Source of the DNA: Allomuricauda sp. | Lineage (GTDB): Bacteria; Bacteroidota; Bacteroidia; Flavobacteriales; Flavobacteriaceae | Direction of reading: 5' to 3' | DNA length: 64,000 nt | Assembly: GCA_030148335.1 (NCBI GenBank) | Contig: JASBTQ010000027.1 | Coordinates: forward strand, 62,001-126,000 | Shown here: one piece after another, positions 18,110 to 27,158 of the stretch | Numbering within the stretch: position 1 is the stretch's first letter | Layout: the number at the start of each line of letters is the position of its first letter | The notes under the pieces: model-generated | Seen by the model: only the letters and a program-made list of their open reading frames with translations | Told to the model about the DNA's origin: nothing | Databases searched by the model: none | Position numbers and translations under genes: made by a program

Positions 18110-18184
18110 GTTACCCTTGATAAAGATTAATGTTGATCTCTATCAAGATTGACAATCCATTCCAAATCTTTGGTTCTTTTTGAA
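18110..18184 (+). promoter_or_regulatory. Repeated promoter-like module A
   Basis: Shares with 21320-21394 a 24-base core (18120-18143) with only two mismatches and, at identical spacing, a TTTTGAA end. Within the core CTTGATA (18116-18122) and TATCAAG (18141-18147) form an inverted repeat specific to this copy. The distance, position and neighbouring AraC-family gene suggest an operator. Binding by that regulator is inference. Confidence 0.6.
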
Positions 18185-18272
18185 GGTAATTCTAGGACTA
18201 GGGTAACCAAGTTGGCGGAATCGGCCCGTGGATTGGTCGTTATTGCAACCCGTGGACTCGCCTTATCTCCTA

Positions 18273-18280
18273 TACCTTTG
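18273..18280 (+). promoter_or_regulatory. -7 element (TACCTTTG) upstream of SRPBCC gene
   Basis: An exact TAnnTTTG match ending 38 bases before the ATG at 18319. The nearest upstream TTG (18243-18245) is 27 bases away, longer than the usual 17-23. Confidence 0.5.
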
Positions 18281-18318
18281 AAAATGTAAACGAAGTTGAA
18301 CTTTTAAATTAAACAATC

Positions 18319-18768
18319 ATGGCAAACAACACAGTAACATTGCACCGCGTATTGACCGCTTCACCTGAAAAAGTGTTCAGGGCTTTTTCAAATGCCGATG
18401 CTTATGCCGCATGGCTTCCACCGTATGGATTTTTTGCAAAGGTCCATCAAATGGAATTCAAGAAAGGGGGCACTTATAAAATGTCCTTCACCAATTTCTC
18501 TACAGGCAATGGCCATTCCTTCGGAGGGGAGTTCCTTGAGATAAGACCCAATGAGTTGATCGAATATACGGACAGATTTGATGATTCGAATTTGCCAGGG
18601 GAAATGAAGACCACGATCCGATTCGCAAAAGTTTCCTGTGGGACAGAGCTGCATATTGAACAGACAGGGATTCCCGACGCCATTCCAGCGGAGATGTGCT
18701 ATTTGGGCTGGCAAGAGTCACTTGAAAAATTGAAGAAACTGGTAGAGCCCGAAATTCCGGATGCGTAA
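18319..18768 (+). CDS. SRPBCC (AHSA1/START-like) family protein
   Basis: A 149-residue soluble protein with the AHSA1/polyketide-cyclase-like SRPBCC fold. The opening L-H-R-V-L-T-A-S-P-E-K-V-F-R-A-F-S, then W-L-P-P-Y-G-F, the central strand F-L-E-I-R-P-N-E-L-I-E-Y-T-D-R-F and the C-terminal Y-L-G-W-Q-E-S-L-E-K-L-K-K-L are characteristic. Members bind hydrophobic ligands or act as small enzymes and are often stress-associated; function cannot be narrowed. It has its own -7 element and lies upstream of the hydrolase/AraC/SusCD cluster, sharing a promoter-like module with the SusC gene. That sharing suggests a common signal. Confidence 0.85.
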   Translation: MANNTVTLHRVLTASPEKVFRAFSNADAYAAWLPPYGFFAKVHQMEFKKGGTYKMSFTNFSTGNGHSFGGEFLEIRPNELIEYTDRFDDSNLPGEMKTTIRFAKVSCGTELHIEQTGIPDAIPAEMCYLGWQESLEKLKKLVEPEIPDA

Positions 18769-19100
18769 AGTACCTATTTCAGTTAAAAAGGGAACAGTAA
18801 GCGAACCGAAACCAGGAATGGTGGGATACGTCAATGTGGTCATAGCTTTGCTAAAGAGCTATGGCCATACTTGGTGGACACGGGGGGTTCATCCATACGT
18901 AGCTCTCCCAAATGAGGTATGACCAACCAATAAAATCCATCTTAAGGTTTGTAAACCTTTATAAGTCTTAACCTATTTGACCAAGACAATCGGTTAGTTT
19001 TGCCTTTTGCTTGCTTTTCTGTTGGACAATTGTGTGGAGTTTTCCATCGTTGACCTGCATGTAAAGCGAAGAATAGGAACAAATCATTCATTCCACTGTC
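18769..19100. other. Intergenic region before alpha/beta hydrolase
   Basis: No gene seen. It contains a near-palindrome, AAGGTTT and AAACCTT separated by two bases (18944-18959), and an exact -7 element TAGTTTTG at 18995-19002 with a TTTG 15 bases before it. The reverse strand near 18955-18967 resembles part of the 24-base core motif (TATAAAGGTT), but only partly. Confidence 0.55.
18995..19002 (+). promoter_or_regulatory. -7 element (TAGTTTTG) of the alpha/beta hydrolase gene
   Basis: An exact TAnnTTTG match. A TTTG at 18976-18979 lies 15 bases upstream, slightly short of the usual spacing. The ATG at 19101 would give a leader of roughly 90 bases. Confidence 0.45.
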
Positions 19101-20084
19101 ATGATTTCAACATACGAACTGATAAGATATTTTAGAATTGGTTGTATCGTATTTGTCCTGTCCATGGGCAATGTCTGGGCACAGTTGGGCAAGGCCAATG
19201 CAAACGGAATCACCATCGCCTATGAATCGTTTGGCAACAAGACAGATGAGGCCATCATTTTGATACAGGGAACAGGCGCCACCTTGTTGCACTATCCTGT
19301 GGAACTCTGTGAGGGCTTGGCTGCGAATGGATACTATGTCATCCGATTCGACAACAGGGATGTGGGCCTGTCTTCCCATCTCGATTCCTTGGGGCAACCC
19401 GATTGGGAAGCGATTGGCCCGTTAGTAGGTAGCTGTGAACCCGCTCAACTACCTTATACTTTATTGGATATGGTCAAAGATGTAACAGGTCTGATGGATG
19501 CATTGGATGTGGAAAAGGCCCATATGGTCGGAACATCAATGGGAGGATCTATTGCACAATGGCTCGCCATCCATTTTCCAAACAGGGTATTGACGCTGAC
19601 ATCCATAGCTTCCTCCACGGGCAACCCTGCACGTCCTCAAGGAAATCCTGAAACTTTAAAGGCTATGTCTACTCCACCGCCGAACACTTCCGACCCTGAC
19701 TCCCTGGCCAATTATTTGGTCAACATATATAGAGTCCTTGGAGGTGTCGATGACAGCACAACGCTAAAAAATAGGGCATGGGACCATGTCATAAACAGGA
19801 ACTGGGATCCCAAAAGTGTGAATAGGCAGGTGGCTGCAGTTTTGATCGAGGATTATTGTGACAGAAGGGAACAACTGGGCCAACTTAACATACCTACCAT
19901 GGTCGTGCATGGCGATGCAGACCCCCTCGTTCCGCTTGAAGTGGGAAAAGAAGTCGCTTCATCCATCCCAAATGCGGAACTGTGTATCATCAAAGGAATG
20001 GGACATGATTTATCCATGGAGTTTGTGGATAGCATTGAAGATTGTATTTTAAGGATCGTATCCAAACCCCTACAAGGACAATAA
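19101..20084 (+). CDS. Secreted alpha/beta-hydrolase
   Basis: A 327-residue alpha/beta-hydrolase with a signal peptide (about residues 1-27, ending V-W-A-Q). The nucleophile elbow is G-T-S146-M-G-G, the acid is Asp274 in H-G-D-A-D-P-L-V, and the base is His302 in G-M-G-H-D, giving a complete triad. The oxyanion region carries I-Q-G-T-G. This resembles esterases and haloalkane- or epoxide-hydrolase-like folds; the substrate is unknown. It precedes the AraC regulator by 16 bases and is probably co-transcribed with it. Export fits a role in processing a substrate that the SusCD pair downstream takes up, but that is inference. Confidence 0.9.
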   Translation: MISTYELIRYFRIGCIVFVLSMGNVWAQLGKANANGITIAYESFGNKTDEAIILIQGTGATLLHYPVELCEGLAANGYYVIRFDNRDVGLSSHLDSLGQPDWEAIGPLVGSCEPAQLPYTLLDMVKDVTGLMDALDVEKAHMVGTSMGGSIAQWLAIHFPNRVLTLTSIASSTGNPARPQGNPETLKAMSTPPPNTSDPDSLANYLVNIYRVLGGVDDSTTLKNRAWDHVINRNWDPKSVNRQVAAVLIEDYCDRREQLGQLNIPTMVVHGDADPLVPLEVGKEVASSIPNAELCIIKGMGHDLSMEFVDSIEDCILRIVSKPLQGQ

Positions 20085-20100
20085 TACACCAAAGCGTACC

Positions 20101-21201
20101 ATGGGAATCACAGAGATCATCTTGCTATTTTTTTCGTTTCAGGCCTTGTTGCTCGGGGCATTTTTTTTGATCAAGAATAGAGGGTACACCTATGCCAACA
20201 GGTTGTTCGCGCTGTTTTTGTTCCTTTTTTCGTTCAGCATCTTTTCCATAGTGCTGTTCTGGTCACGATTCAATGAACCCCTGTACATCCAACTGATCTA
20301 TACATTTTACATCCCTTTTTCCTTGTTCGGTCCACTGTTCTATTTTTATGTGAGGAATTTGGTGACGGGCAAAAAGATTTCCCTTCGCGATACATACCAC
20401 TTTTTGCCTTTTCTATTGGTATTGATGGTCTTTGGCGGATTCATGGTTTTGCCCCTCGATGAAAAAACCTTTGCCTACCGACACCATCGGTTATCCGGTT
20501 ACGAAGACTTTGTTCCCTATTTTGATTATTGCCTTACAGCCTTGATGGTCATCTATGGTTTTGTGATCTATAACAGATACATCAAGGGTTATGACAAGCA
20601 GGACGTGAACCTTCGAATCTGGCTCAAGCTGACTAATTCCATCTTTTTGCTCTTTGCCCTTTCTTTTGTGGTTTATATAACACTCTTGTATTTTGGTCTG
20701 TTGACGGAGGAACTGGATTATTTCATTACCTATATGATGGTGATTTTCGTGGGCATCGTATCCTATTTCTGTGTCATACAGCCAGAGGTGTTCAATGGCC
20801 GTCCAATGGACCGGGCCATCCCGTTCGTCAAGTATGAGACTTCCGGTCTCTCGCCCAGTTTCGCAAAAGAGCTCAAGGCGCAGCTCACGGAACTGATGGA
20901 GAACGAAAGGCCCTTTTTGAACCCTGAGCTCAAACTCAACGACTTGGCCGGAATGCTGGACATTTCAAGGCACCATGCCTCCCAGTTGATCAATGAACAC
21001 TTTGGCATGAGTTTTTATGAATTCATCAATGCCTACCGCATAGAGGAAGCAAAAATCAGGTTGAAGGAAGATAGGAACGACAGTATTGGAAGTATCTCCC
21101 ATGACTGTGGTTTCAACAACAGGGTATCTTTTTATAAATCCTTTAAAAAGATGGAAGGCATTACCCCTTCCGATTACAGAAGCCATTTTCTGGCTTCATA
21201 A
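20101..21201 (+). CDS. AraC-family regulator with seven-helix membrane domain
   Basis: A 366-residue protein. The N-terminal 225 residues hold about seven hydrophobic helices (near 3-24, 34-55, 62-88, 100-117, 142-160, 176-200, 205-225), and the C-terminal 110 residues form an AraC-type DNA-binding domain with two helix-turn-helix motifs: L-K-L-N-D-L-A-G-M-L-D-I-S-R-H-H-A-S-Q-L-I-N, and later I-S-H-D-C-G-F-N-N-R-V-S-F-Y-K-S-F-K-K-M-E-G with T-P-S-D-Y-R. Such 7TM-AraC proteins are common in Flavobacteria and are thought to sense a membrane or periplasmic signal. It is 16 bases after the hydrolase gene and directly upstream of the SusC gene, whose upstream region carries a 22-bp-spaced direct repeat typical of AraC operators. 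Confidence 0.9.
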   Translation: MGITEIILLFFSFQALLLGAFFLIKNRGYTYANRLFALFLFLFSFSIFSIVLFWSRFNEPLYIQLIYTFYIPFSLFGPLFYFYVRNLVTGKKISLRDTYHFLPFLLVLMVFGGFMVLPLDEKTFAYRHHRLSGYEDFVPYFDYCLTALMVIYGFVIYNRYIKGYDKQDVNLRIWLKLTNSIFLLFALSFVVYITLLYFGLLTEELDYFITYMMVIFVGIVSYFCVIQPEVFNGRPMDRAIPFVKYETSGLSPSFAKELKAQLTELMENERPFLNPELKLNDLAGMLDISRHHASQLINEHFGMSFYEFINAYRIEEAKIRLKEDRNDSIGSISHDCGFNNRVSFYKSFKKMEGITPSDYRSHFLAS

Positions 21202-21571
21202 CATTTTATACCTCTCTATACTTCGCTAAGAATATCCATTGCAAAGGCTCTCTGCATCATGCAAGGGTCCAACAATGCTTTCAATTTCCATTGTGGATTT
21301 CTGTTCGTGGGAGCAACAAGTTAATCTCTATAAAGGTTAACGTTGATCTCTATGGAGCGCAACGATCTTTCCGTGGCAGATGGCTTCTTTTGAACTGCAA
21401 TTGTAAAGGTAGGGCAGTGGGAGGTCTTACTTCAGACTAAAGACAATACTGTAAAATCCATTTGGTTTTGTTCTCATTTGTGAAGTGATTTTTTGAATTA
21501 GCACATATACTTCTTCCCTGCCCACCTTTCCCAATTGCACTGACTCTATAATTCTAACAAAAATTAAATGT
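21202..21571. other. Upstream region of second SusC gene
   Basis: About 370 bases without a gene. Holds the repeated module (21320-21394) with its TTCTTTTG -7-like element, leaving a leader of roughly 170 bases before the ATG at 21572. No other structured element is clear. Confidence 0.7.
21320..21394 (+). promoter_or_regulatory. Repeated promoter-like module B with 22-bp-spaced direct repeats
   Basis: Two copies of GTTRATCTCTAT start at 21320 and 21342, 22 bases apart (two helical turns), the classical geometry for AraC-family operators. A TTCTTTTG (-7-like, one mismatch to TAnnTTTG) at 21385-21392 follows. The 24-base core 21330-21353 matches 18120-18143 with two differences, and the trailing TTTTGAA falls at the same distance in both. 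Confidence 0.65.
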
Positions 21572-24500
21572 ATGAAAGTAAAGATCCAATGGATTGTGTC
21601 GATGGTATGCCTGTTTGGCATATGGTCGTTGTCGGCACAAGAAAAAACAATTTCGGGCCATGTGACCGATCAGTCGGGAATGCCGCTCCCAGGGGTTAAC
21701 ATTGTGGTAAAAGGCACCACTGTAGGGACCCAAACAGATTTTGACGGCAACTATGCCATACAGGCAAGTGTGGGCCAAACGCTCTCGTTCACCTATATAG
21801 GGCAAAAAACGATTGAGCGAACCGTTGGGACCACCAATGCGATCGATGTACAAATGGAGGAAGATGCACAGGCCCTGGATGAGGTCGTGGTGACCGCCCT
21901 GGGCATTTCAAGGGAAAAGAAATCCTTGGGATATGCCACAACCGAACTGGAGGGGGATGATGTGAATGTGCCCGGCGAGAACAATGTCATCAATTCCCTT
22001 TCCGGGAAGGCCGCTGGGGTCAATATCACCAGGAACAACAACCTTGGGGGATCGACCAACGTGATCATCAGGGGAGTCACCTCCATCAATGGCGACAACC
22101 AGGCCCTTTTCGTTCTGGACGGTGTACCCTTGAACAACAATCTGGGAAACCTCAATGGAGTAATGAGCGGTCGGGGTGGATATGATTATGGAAATCCGGT
22201 CGCCGACATTGATCCTTCAATCATCGAATCGGTGAACATCCTTAAAGGTGCCGCGGCAACAGCGCTTTATGGATCGAGGGCCGCCAATGGTGCGGTGATC
22301 ATTACCACCAAAAAAGGTAAGGGCGATGGTAAACTGGGCATAACCCTGACCTCGGGAATCACGTTGGGGAAGTTCGATAAGAAAACCTTTATTGAATACC
22401 AGCAGGAGTACGGGCAGAGTTATTTTGGGGATGTGACCACGGCTTCTGGGACTTTTACGGACGGATTCCGAACCACGATCGATTTTGATGGGGACGGTAC
22501 CATAGACCCTTTGCCCAGATATGGTGACGATGCTTCCTATGGCCCCAGATTTGACCCCAACCTGATGATCTATCAATGGGACGCCCTTGTGGATGACCTG
22601 CCATCCTACAGGCAAAAATCCCCGTGGGTGGCTGCCGAACATGGACCTTCCTATTTGTTTCAAACCGCGTACAGCATCAACAATACGCTCAGTTTTTCAC
22701 AGAACAATGAAAAATCGGATTTCAGGGCCACCTATTCCAATTCCATCCAAACTGGGATTTTGCCCAACAGCGAGATCGTGAAGAACAGCCTCAGTGGCAC
22801 GGCCGGGTATAACCTGTCCGATGATTTGCGGGTTTCCACCAATATAAACTATGCCAACATCCGCGGCAAGGGAAGAAACGGGACCGGGTATGATGGTGCC
22901 AACGCCCGGAACCTGATGACCAATTTCAGGCAGTGGTGGGCCGTCAATGCCGACTTGGAAAAGTTGAAAAGGGCCTACGAAACCACAGGTAGGAACGTTA
23001 CATGGAACTGGTCCACCGTTGATGCTGAAAGGCCTGAGTTTTGGGACAACCCCTATTGGACATTGAACAAGAATATCCCAGAGGATGAACGGAACCGCGT
23101 TTTTGGAAATATAAGCCTTGATTACAAGATCAACGATTGGCTGACGGCGAATGCCAGGATTTCTGTAGATCATTTTGATGAACTCAGGGAACAGCACGTG
23201 GCCGTTGGCAGTGTGGCCGTGCCCTTTTTCTCAACCTATAACCGAAGGTTCAGCGAGTTCAACTATGACGCCAACCTGACCTTCAACAAGACCCTATGGG
23301 AGGATTTCAGCATAACGGCATTGGCCGGTCTCAACATACGAAGGACCATGACCCAAGTGATTTTTGCCCAGACAAACGGGGGGTTGATAGTACCTGATGT
23401 CTATGCGTTGAGCAACTCCCTGAACCCTCCCAATCCACCGACCGAGAATTTTTCAAAAGTTGGGGTCGATGGGGTCTTTGGTTCCATTTCCCTGGGATAT
23501 GGGAACTTCCTCTACCTAGATCTTACGGGTCGCCAGGATAAGGCTTCCACATTGCCCTTGGCCAACAATTCATTCTTCTATCCATCGATTTCCACCAGTT
23601 TTGTTTTTTCCAATGTGCTTGATCAAGACTGGCTTTCCTTCGGGAAGTTGCGCTTGAACTATGCGGAAGTCGGGAAATTTGGGGAGCCGCAAAGCCTTAT
23701 AAGTCCTGTACTCTTAAATCCCAATGGCTCCTTTGGCGGCAACAACCTGGCATCCATAAGTGGTACACTGAGAAACCCCGACCTGAAACCGGAAACTACT
23801 GAAAGCATGGAGGCAGGTCTGGAGATGAACTTCATCAATAGGCGTATCGGGATAGATGCTGCCATTTACAAGACCAATTCCATAGACCAGATCATTGATG
23901 TGGCCGTTTCAACGGCAACTGGTTTTGACAGGAAATTTGTGAATTCTGGAGAAATTGAAAATAAGGGTGTGGAGCTCTCCCTGTATGGATCTCCCATCAA
24001 GACCCCAAATTTTGAATGGAACATAAGGGCCAATTGGTCACAGAACAGGAGCAAGGTACTTTCCCTGTATGAAGGTGTTGACAATTTTGAGGTTTCATCC
24101 TCACAAACTGGCATCACTTTCAATGCAACCATTGGAAGGCCGTATGGCACACTGAGGGGCAGCAACTTTGTCTATCACGAAAATGGTCGACCTATCGTAG
24201 ATCAGGAAACGGGGGCCTATCTGTTATCCGATACCAATGAGGAAATTGGCAATACCAACCCTGATTGGATAGGTGGATTGACCAACAGTTTCAGGTACAA
24301 AAATCTATCCTTCAGCTTTCTCATCGATGTGAGGAAAGGAGGGGATGTTTATTCGGTCGACACCTTTTATGGTTTTGGAACCGGACTCTATCCCGAAACC
24401 GTTGGCACCAACCGGCTTGGGAATCCCATACGGAACCATTTGGAAGATGGGGGAGGGTATGTGTTCCCTGGAGTGGCCCCAGATGGAAGCCCGAACACCG

Positions 24501-24823
24501 TTTTGGCCGATGTCAGCGATGCTTCCGCTGCGTCAGGAGGACTCTTTGGCAATCTACCGCAAGCCTATCACGTGTGGGATGGCTCTTTCGTAAAACTCCG
24601 TGAAGTGGCCTTGACCTATACCTTGCCCAAAAAACTGGTCAATAAAATGAATTTGCAGGGCCTTTCCCTGTCACTTACAGGGTCCAACCTTTGGATCATC
24701 CATAAAAACATGCCCTATAGTGATCCTGAAGCCGGTTTCAGTGCAGGCAACGTACAGGGCATCCAAATCGGGGCCTATCCGACTACCAAGAACTATGGGT
24801 TCAACATGAAATTGGAATTTTAA
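21572..24823 (+). CDS. SusC/RagA-family TonB-linked outer-membrane transporter
   Basis: A 1083-residue outer-membrane protein. A signal peptide (about residues 1-22, ending S-L-S-A-Q) precedes a carboxypeptidase-like regulatory domain (G-H-V-T-D-Q-S-G-M-P-L-P-G to D-V-Q-M), the TonB-box-like A-L-D-E-V-V-V-T-A-L-G, then the plug (V-I-I-R-G, A-L-F-V-L-D-G-V, A-L-Y-G-S-R-A-A-N-G-A-V-I-I-T-T-K-K-G) and the barrel, ending F-N-M-K-L-E-F. It is followed 12 bases later by its SusD-like partner. It is a different subgroup from the SusC at 14453, whose domain order is the same. Control by the membrane AraC regulator immediately upstream is likely. Confidence 0.95.
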   Translation: MKVKIQWIVSMVCLFGIWSLSAQEKTISGHVTDQSGMPLPGVNIVVKGTTVGTQTDFDGNYAIQASVGQTLSFTYIGQKTIERTVGTTNAIDVQMEEDAQALDEVVVTALGISREKKSLGYATTELEGDDVNVPGENNVINSLSGKAAGVNITRNNNLGGSTNVIIRGVTSINGDNQALFVLDGVPLNNNLGNLNGVMSGRGGYDYGNPVADIDPSIIESVNILKGAAATALYGSRAANGAVIITTKKGKGDGKLGITLTSGITLGKFDKKTFIEYQQEYGQSYFGDVTTASGTFTDGFRTTIDFDGDGTIDPLPRYGDDASYGPRFDPNLMIYQWDALVDDLPSYRQKSPWVAAEHGPSYLFQTAYSINNTLSFSQNNEKSDFRATYSNSIQTGILPNSEIVKNSLSGTAGYNLSDDLRVSTNINYANIRGKGRNGTGYDGANARNLMTNFRQWWAVNADLEKLKRAYETTGRNVTWNWSTVDAERPEFWDNPYWTLNKNIPEDERNRVFGNISLDYKINDWLTANARISVDHFDELREQHVAVGSVAVPFFSTYNRRFSEFNYDANLTFNKTLWEDFSITALAGLNIRRTMTQVIFAQTNGGLIVPDVYALSNSLNPPNPPTENFSKVGVDGVFGSISLGYGNFLYLDLTGRQDKASTLPLANNSFFYPSISTSFVFSNVLDQDWLSFGKLRLNYAEVGKFGEPQSLISPVLLNPNGSFGGNNLASISGTLRNPDLKPETTESMEAGLEMNFINRRIGIDAAIYKTNSIDQIIDVAVSTATGFDRKFVNSGEIENKGVELSLYGSPIKTPNFEWNIRANWSQNRSKVLSLYEGVDNFEVSSSQTGITFNATIGRPYGTLRGSNFVYHENGRPIVDQETGAYLLSDTNEEIGNTNPDWIGGLTNSFRYKNLSFSFLIDVRKGGDVYSVDTFYGFGTGLYPETVGTNRLGNPIRNHLEDGGGYVFPGVAPDGSPNTVLADVSDASAASGGLFGNLPQAYHVWDGSFVKLREVALTYTLPKKLVNKMNLQGLSLSLTGSNLWIIHKNMPYSDPEAGFSAGNVQGIQIGAYPTTKNYGFNMKLEF

Positions 24824-24835
24824 GAAATAGACAAG

Positions 24836-26284
24836 ATGAAAAAAATAACAATACTACTGGTAGCCTTAGGAATGTTGTTTTCCTGTGCGACCGATGATAC
24901 CTTATCGAACCTCAATAAGGACCCAAAGAATCCGACCGAAGGGGTTCCGGACGAACTGTTTTTCAGCAATGCGCAAAAGGCACTTTATGATACCATGGAA
25001 AGCATTAGTATCAACATCAATATTTTTAGGTTTTTGCCCCAATATATCACACCCACTACCTATACTTCGGAAAGCTTGTACAATTTTCAGAGCAGGACCA
25101 TCCCAGGAAATTTTTGGGGCATTCTATACCGGGATGTGTTGACAGATTTTAAGGCGGCAAGGCAAGAACTGAACCGGGAGGGAAATTATTCAACCTCCAA
25201 GGAAATTGCCATTAGGGACAACCGATTGGCCATGGTCACTCTTTTGGAGGTCTATACCTATTCGGTCCTAGTGGATACCTTTGGGAACATTCCCTATTCA
25301 GAAGCGTTGGACGGAAACAATCTCACGCCGGCATATGATGATGCCATGGCCATTTATCAAGATCTGTTCACAAAAATCGATACGTCATTGTCCTTGTTGG
25401 ACACCTCTGCAGAAGGTTATGGTGCCGCTGATGTCATGTACAATGGCAATGTGGAGCAATGGATAAAGTTTGGGAACTCCCTAAAACTGAGAATGGCAAT
25501 GCGATTGGTGCACATTGACCCATCACAGGCCCAATCCCTTGTTGAGGAAGCAGCTCCCCATGTTTTTTCGTCCAATGATGACAATGCCACCTTTGCCTAT
25601 ATGTCCGCTCCCCCGAACACCAACACACTCTGGCTTTCACTGGTACAAAGTGGTAGGAACGATTATGTGGTGTCGAGTACCATTGTAGATATGATGAACG
25701 ATTTGGAAGACCCCCGGAGGGACATTTTCTTTTCCAATCCAATGGATGGGGAATATGTGGGTGGACCCTATGGTGCAGGGGCCGATTTTGAAACCACATC
25801 CCAATATGGCAACTTGTTCTTGGAACCGGACCTGCCCGGCAACATTCTGGATTATTCAGAAGTAAAGTTTTTCTTGGCCGAAGCCGCTGCAAGAGGGTAT
25901 AATGTGGGGGATACCCCAGAAGCGCATTATAATGAAGCAATCAGGGCCTCTTTTGAATATTGGGGATTGTCGGATGCGGAGGCAACTGCCTATTTGGCAA
26001 ATCCCGATGTGGCTTACACTACGGCCACAGGTAATTTTGAACAAAAGATAGGCACACAATTGTGGATTGCCTTGTTCAATAGAGGTTTTGAGGGATGGTC
26101 GCATTGGAGAAGACTTGATTTTCCCATGATGAACCCCGCACCACAACTGACCTTGGATGACATCCCGGTCCGGCTCACCTATCCCATTGATGAGCAGAAC
26201 CGGAACAATGCCAATAGGGAATCTGCCGCAAATGCCATTGGTGGAGACCGATTGACCACCAAACTGTTTTGGGATGTTGATTAA
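24836..26284 (+). CDS. SusD/RagB-like outer-membrane lipoprotein
   Basis: A 482-residue surface lipoprotein (lipobox near residue 17, L-F-S-C). It belongs to the SusD-like group that starts C-x-x-x-x-x-L-N-x-D-P-x-N-P and keeps the motif V-D-T-F-G-N-I-P-Y-S-E-A, with Q-W-I-K-F-G-N-S-L-K-L-R-M-A-M-R and the C-terminal S-E-V-K-F-F-L-A-E-A-A-A-R-G and W-I-A-L-F-N-R-G-F-E-G-W. It binds the same unknown substrate as the SusC upstream (12 bases away). It differs from the longer SusD at 12728, so the two loci probably target different molecules. A strong terminator follows it. Confidence 0.9.
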   Translation: MKKITILLVALGMLFSCATDDTLSNLNKDPKNPTEGVPDELFFSNAQKALYDTMESISININIFRFLPQYITPTTYTSESLYNFQSRTIPGNFWGILYRDVLTDFKAARQELNREGNYSTSKEIAIRDNRLAMVTLLEVYTYSVLVDTFGNIPYSEALDGNNLTPAYDDAMAIYQDLFTKIDTSLSLLDTSAEGYGAADVMYNGNVEQWIKFGNSLKLRMAMRLVHIDPSQAQSLVEEAAPHVFSSNDDNATFAYMSAPPNTNTLWLSLVQSGRNDYVVSSTIVDMMNDLEDPRRDIFFSNPMDGEYVGGPYGAGADFETTSQYGNLFLEPDLPGNILDYSEVKFFLAEAAARGYNVGDTPEAHYNEAIRASFEYWGLSDAEATAYLANPDVAYTTATGNFEQKIGTQLWIALFNRGFEGWSHWRRLDFPMMNPAPQLTLDDIPVRLTYPIDEQNRNNANRESAANAIGGDRLTTKLFWDVD

Positions 26285-26300
26285 TGACACTGTTTTTGAG

Positions 26301-26330
26301 AACGGCCTTATTGAAAAGGCCGTTTTTTTT
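26301..26330 (+). terminator. Terminator of the second SusC/SusD operon
   Basis: AACGGCCTT (26301-26309) pairs perfectly with AAGGCCGTT (26316-26324) and the T-run continues to 26330. Confidence 0.95.
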
Positions 26331-26354
26331 GTGGTCAATTCAAACCAACTCTAA

Positions 26355-26873
26355 ATGAACCCATACAAATCCATCGATACCCAAACCAGAAAACCATCTT
26401 GTAAAAAAATAACATCCATAGCACTGCTAGTGGGCACCCTTGACATTCTTGCGGCAATGGTAATCACTTTGCTCCATGGCAATGGTCCTATCAGGATGCT
26501 ACAATATATCGCCAGTGGTGTTTTTGGCAATACGGCATTTTCGGGAGGGTTCATTTTTACTTTTATGGGCTTGCTTTTCCATTATTTCTTGGCTTTTCTT
26601 TGGACCATCTTGTTTTTCAGTTTATACCAGGTCTTAAAGAAACTGATCAAGAGTGTTCTACTTTTGGGGATTGCCTATGGCTTGTTTGTTTGGGGAGTGA
26701 TGAATCTGTTGGTTCTTCCACTCTCCAGAGCTTTCCAGGGACCGTTTACCCTGGTTTCCACACTGACGGGAATACTTGTTTTGATGGCCATGATGGGCCT
26801 TCCGCTGTCTTTTATGGCCGACAGGTTCTACAATGGTGTCGATAAGTCCTCCCAAAAGAACCAAATGAAATGA
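26355..26873 (+). CDS. Four-helix membrane protein of unknown function
   Basis: A 172-residue protein with about four hydrophobic helices: residues 20-40 (S-I-A-L-L-V-G-T-L-D-I-L-A-A-M-V-I-T), 62-90, 98-120 and 130-155. The pattern V-G-T-L-D-I-L-A-A, then I-A-S-G-V-F-G-N-T-A-F-S-G-G and L-L-F-H-Y-F-L-A-F-L-W-T resembles a conserved uncharacterised family of small membrane proteins in Bacteroidota. I cannot name a function. It starts 25 bases after the terminator and has no evident operon partner. A 285-base spacer follows, before a leftward gene. Confidence 0.75.
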   Translation: MNPYKSIDTQTRKPSCKKITSIALLVGTLDILAAMVITLLHGNGPIRMLQYIASGVFGNTAFSGGFIFTFMGLLFHYFLAFLWTILFFSLYQVLKKLIKSVLLLGIAYGLFVWGVMNLLVLPLSRAFQGPFTLVSTLTGILVLMAMMGLPLSFMADRFYNGVDKSSQKNQMK

Positions 26874-27050
26874 CCTTTGACGCCTAAAAAATGTTCTTTA
26901 TAAATCGGATTGTTGATGCAATCCATCAAAGGGGTTGGAGGGACCAGAATGTATTTGTAATTTGGTACTATCATAAACGGGGTGCCCAATTCTAGGCTGA
27001 GATCATACCCGAAGACTGGACAGGTAATACTGGCCAAGGAATTTATGAAA

Positions 27051-27093
27051 ACAAAGGGAACTCAATATGAAATCATATTTTAGTTCCCTTTGT
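27051..27093. terminator. Long hairpin between membrane-protein gene and surE
   Basis: ACAAAGGGAACT (27051-27062) pairs perfectly with AGTTCCCTTTGT (27082-27093); the loop itself contains ATATGA/TCATAT. It sits between convergent genes and may terminate both; no long T-run is visible. Confidence 0.75.
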
Positions 27094-27158
27094 CCTTTAT
27101 ATGCCTTATTGGTGGTGTGGATTTCAAATCCACTGTGAGGAAAGCATGTATGTTATTC

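Larger units (their letters stand above)
17663..18318. other. Intergenic region between divergent SusC and SRPBCC genes
   Basis: About 650 bases with no coding potential I would accept. The left 250 bases are very AT-rich and presumably hold the leftward SusC promoter, although I found no exact -7 match. The right part holds a repeated regulatory module (18110-18184) and a -7 element at 18273-18280. Confidence 0.7.
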
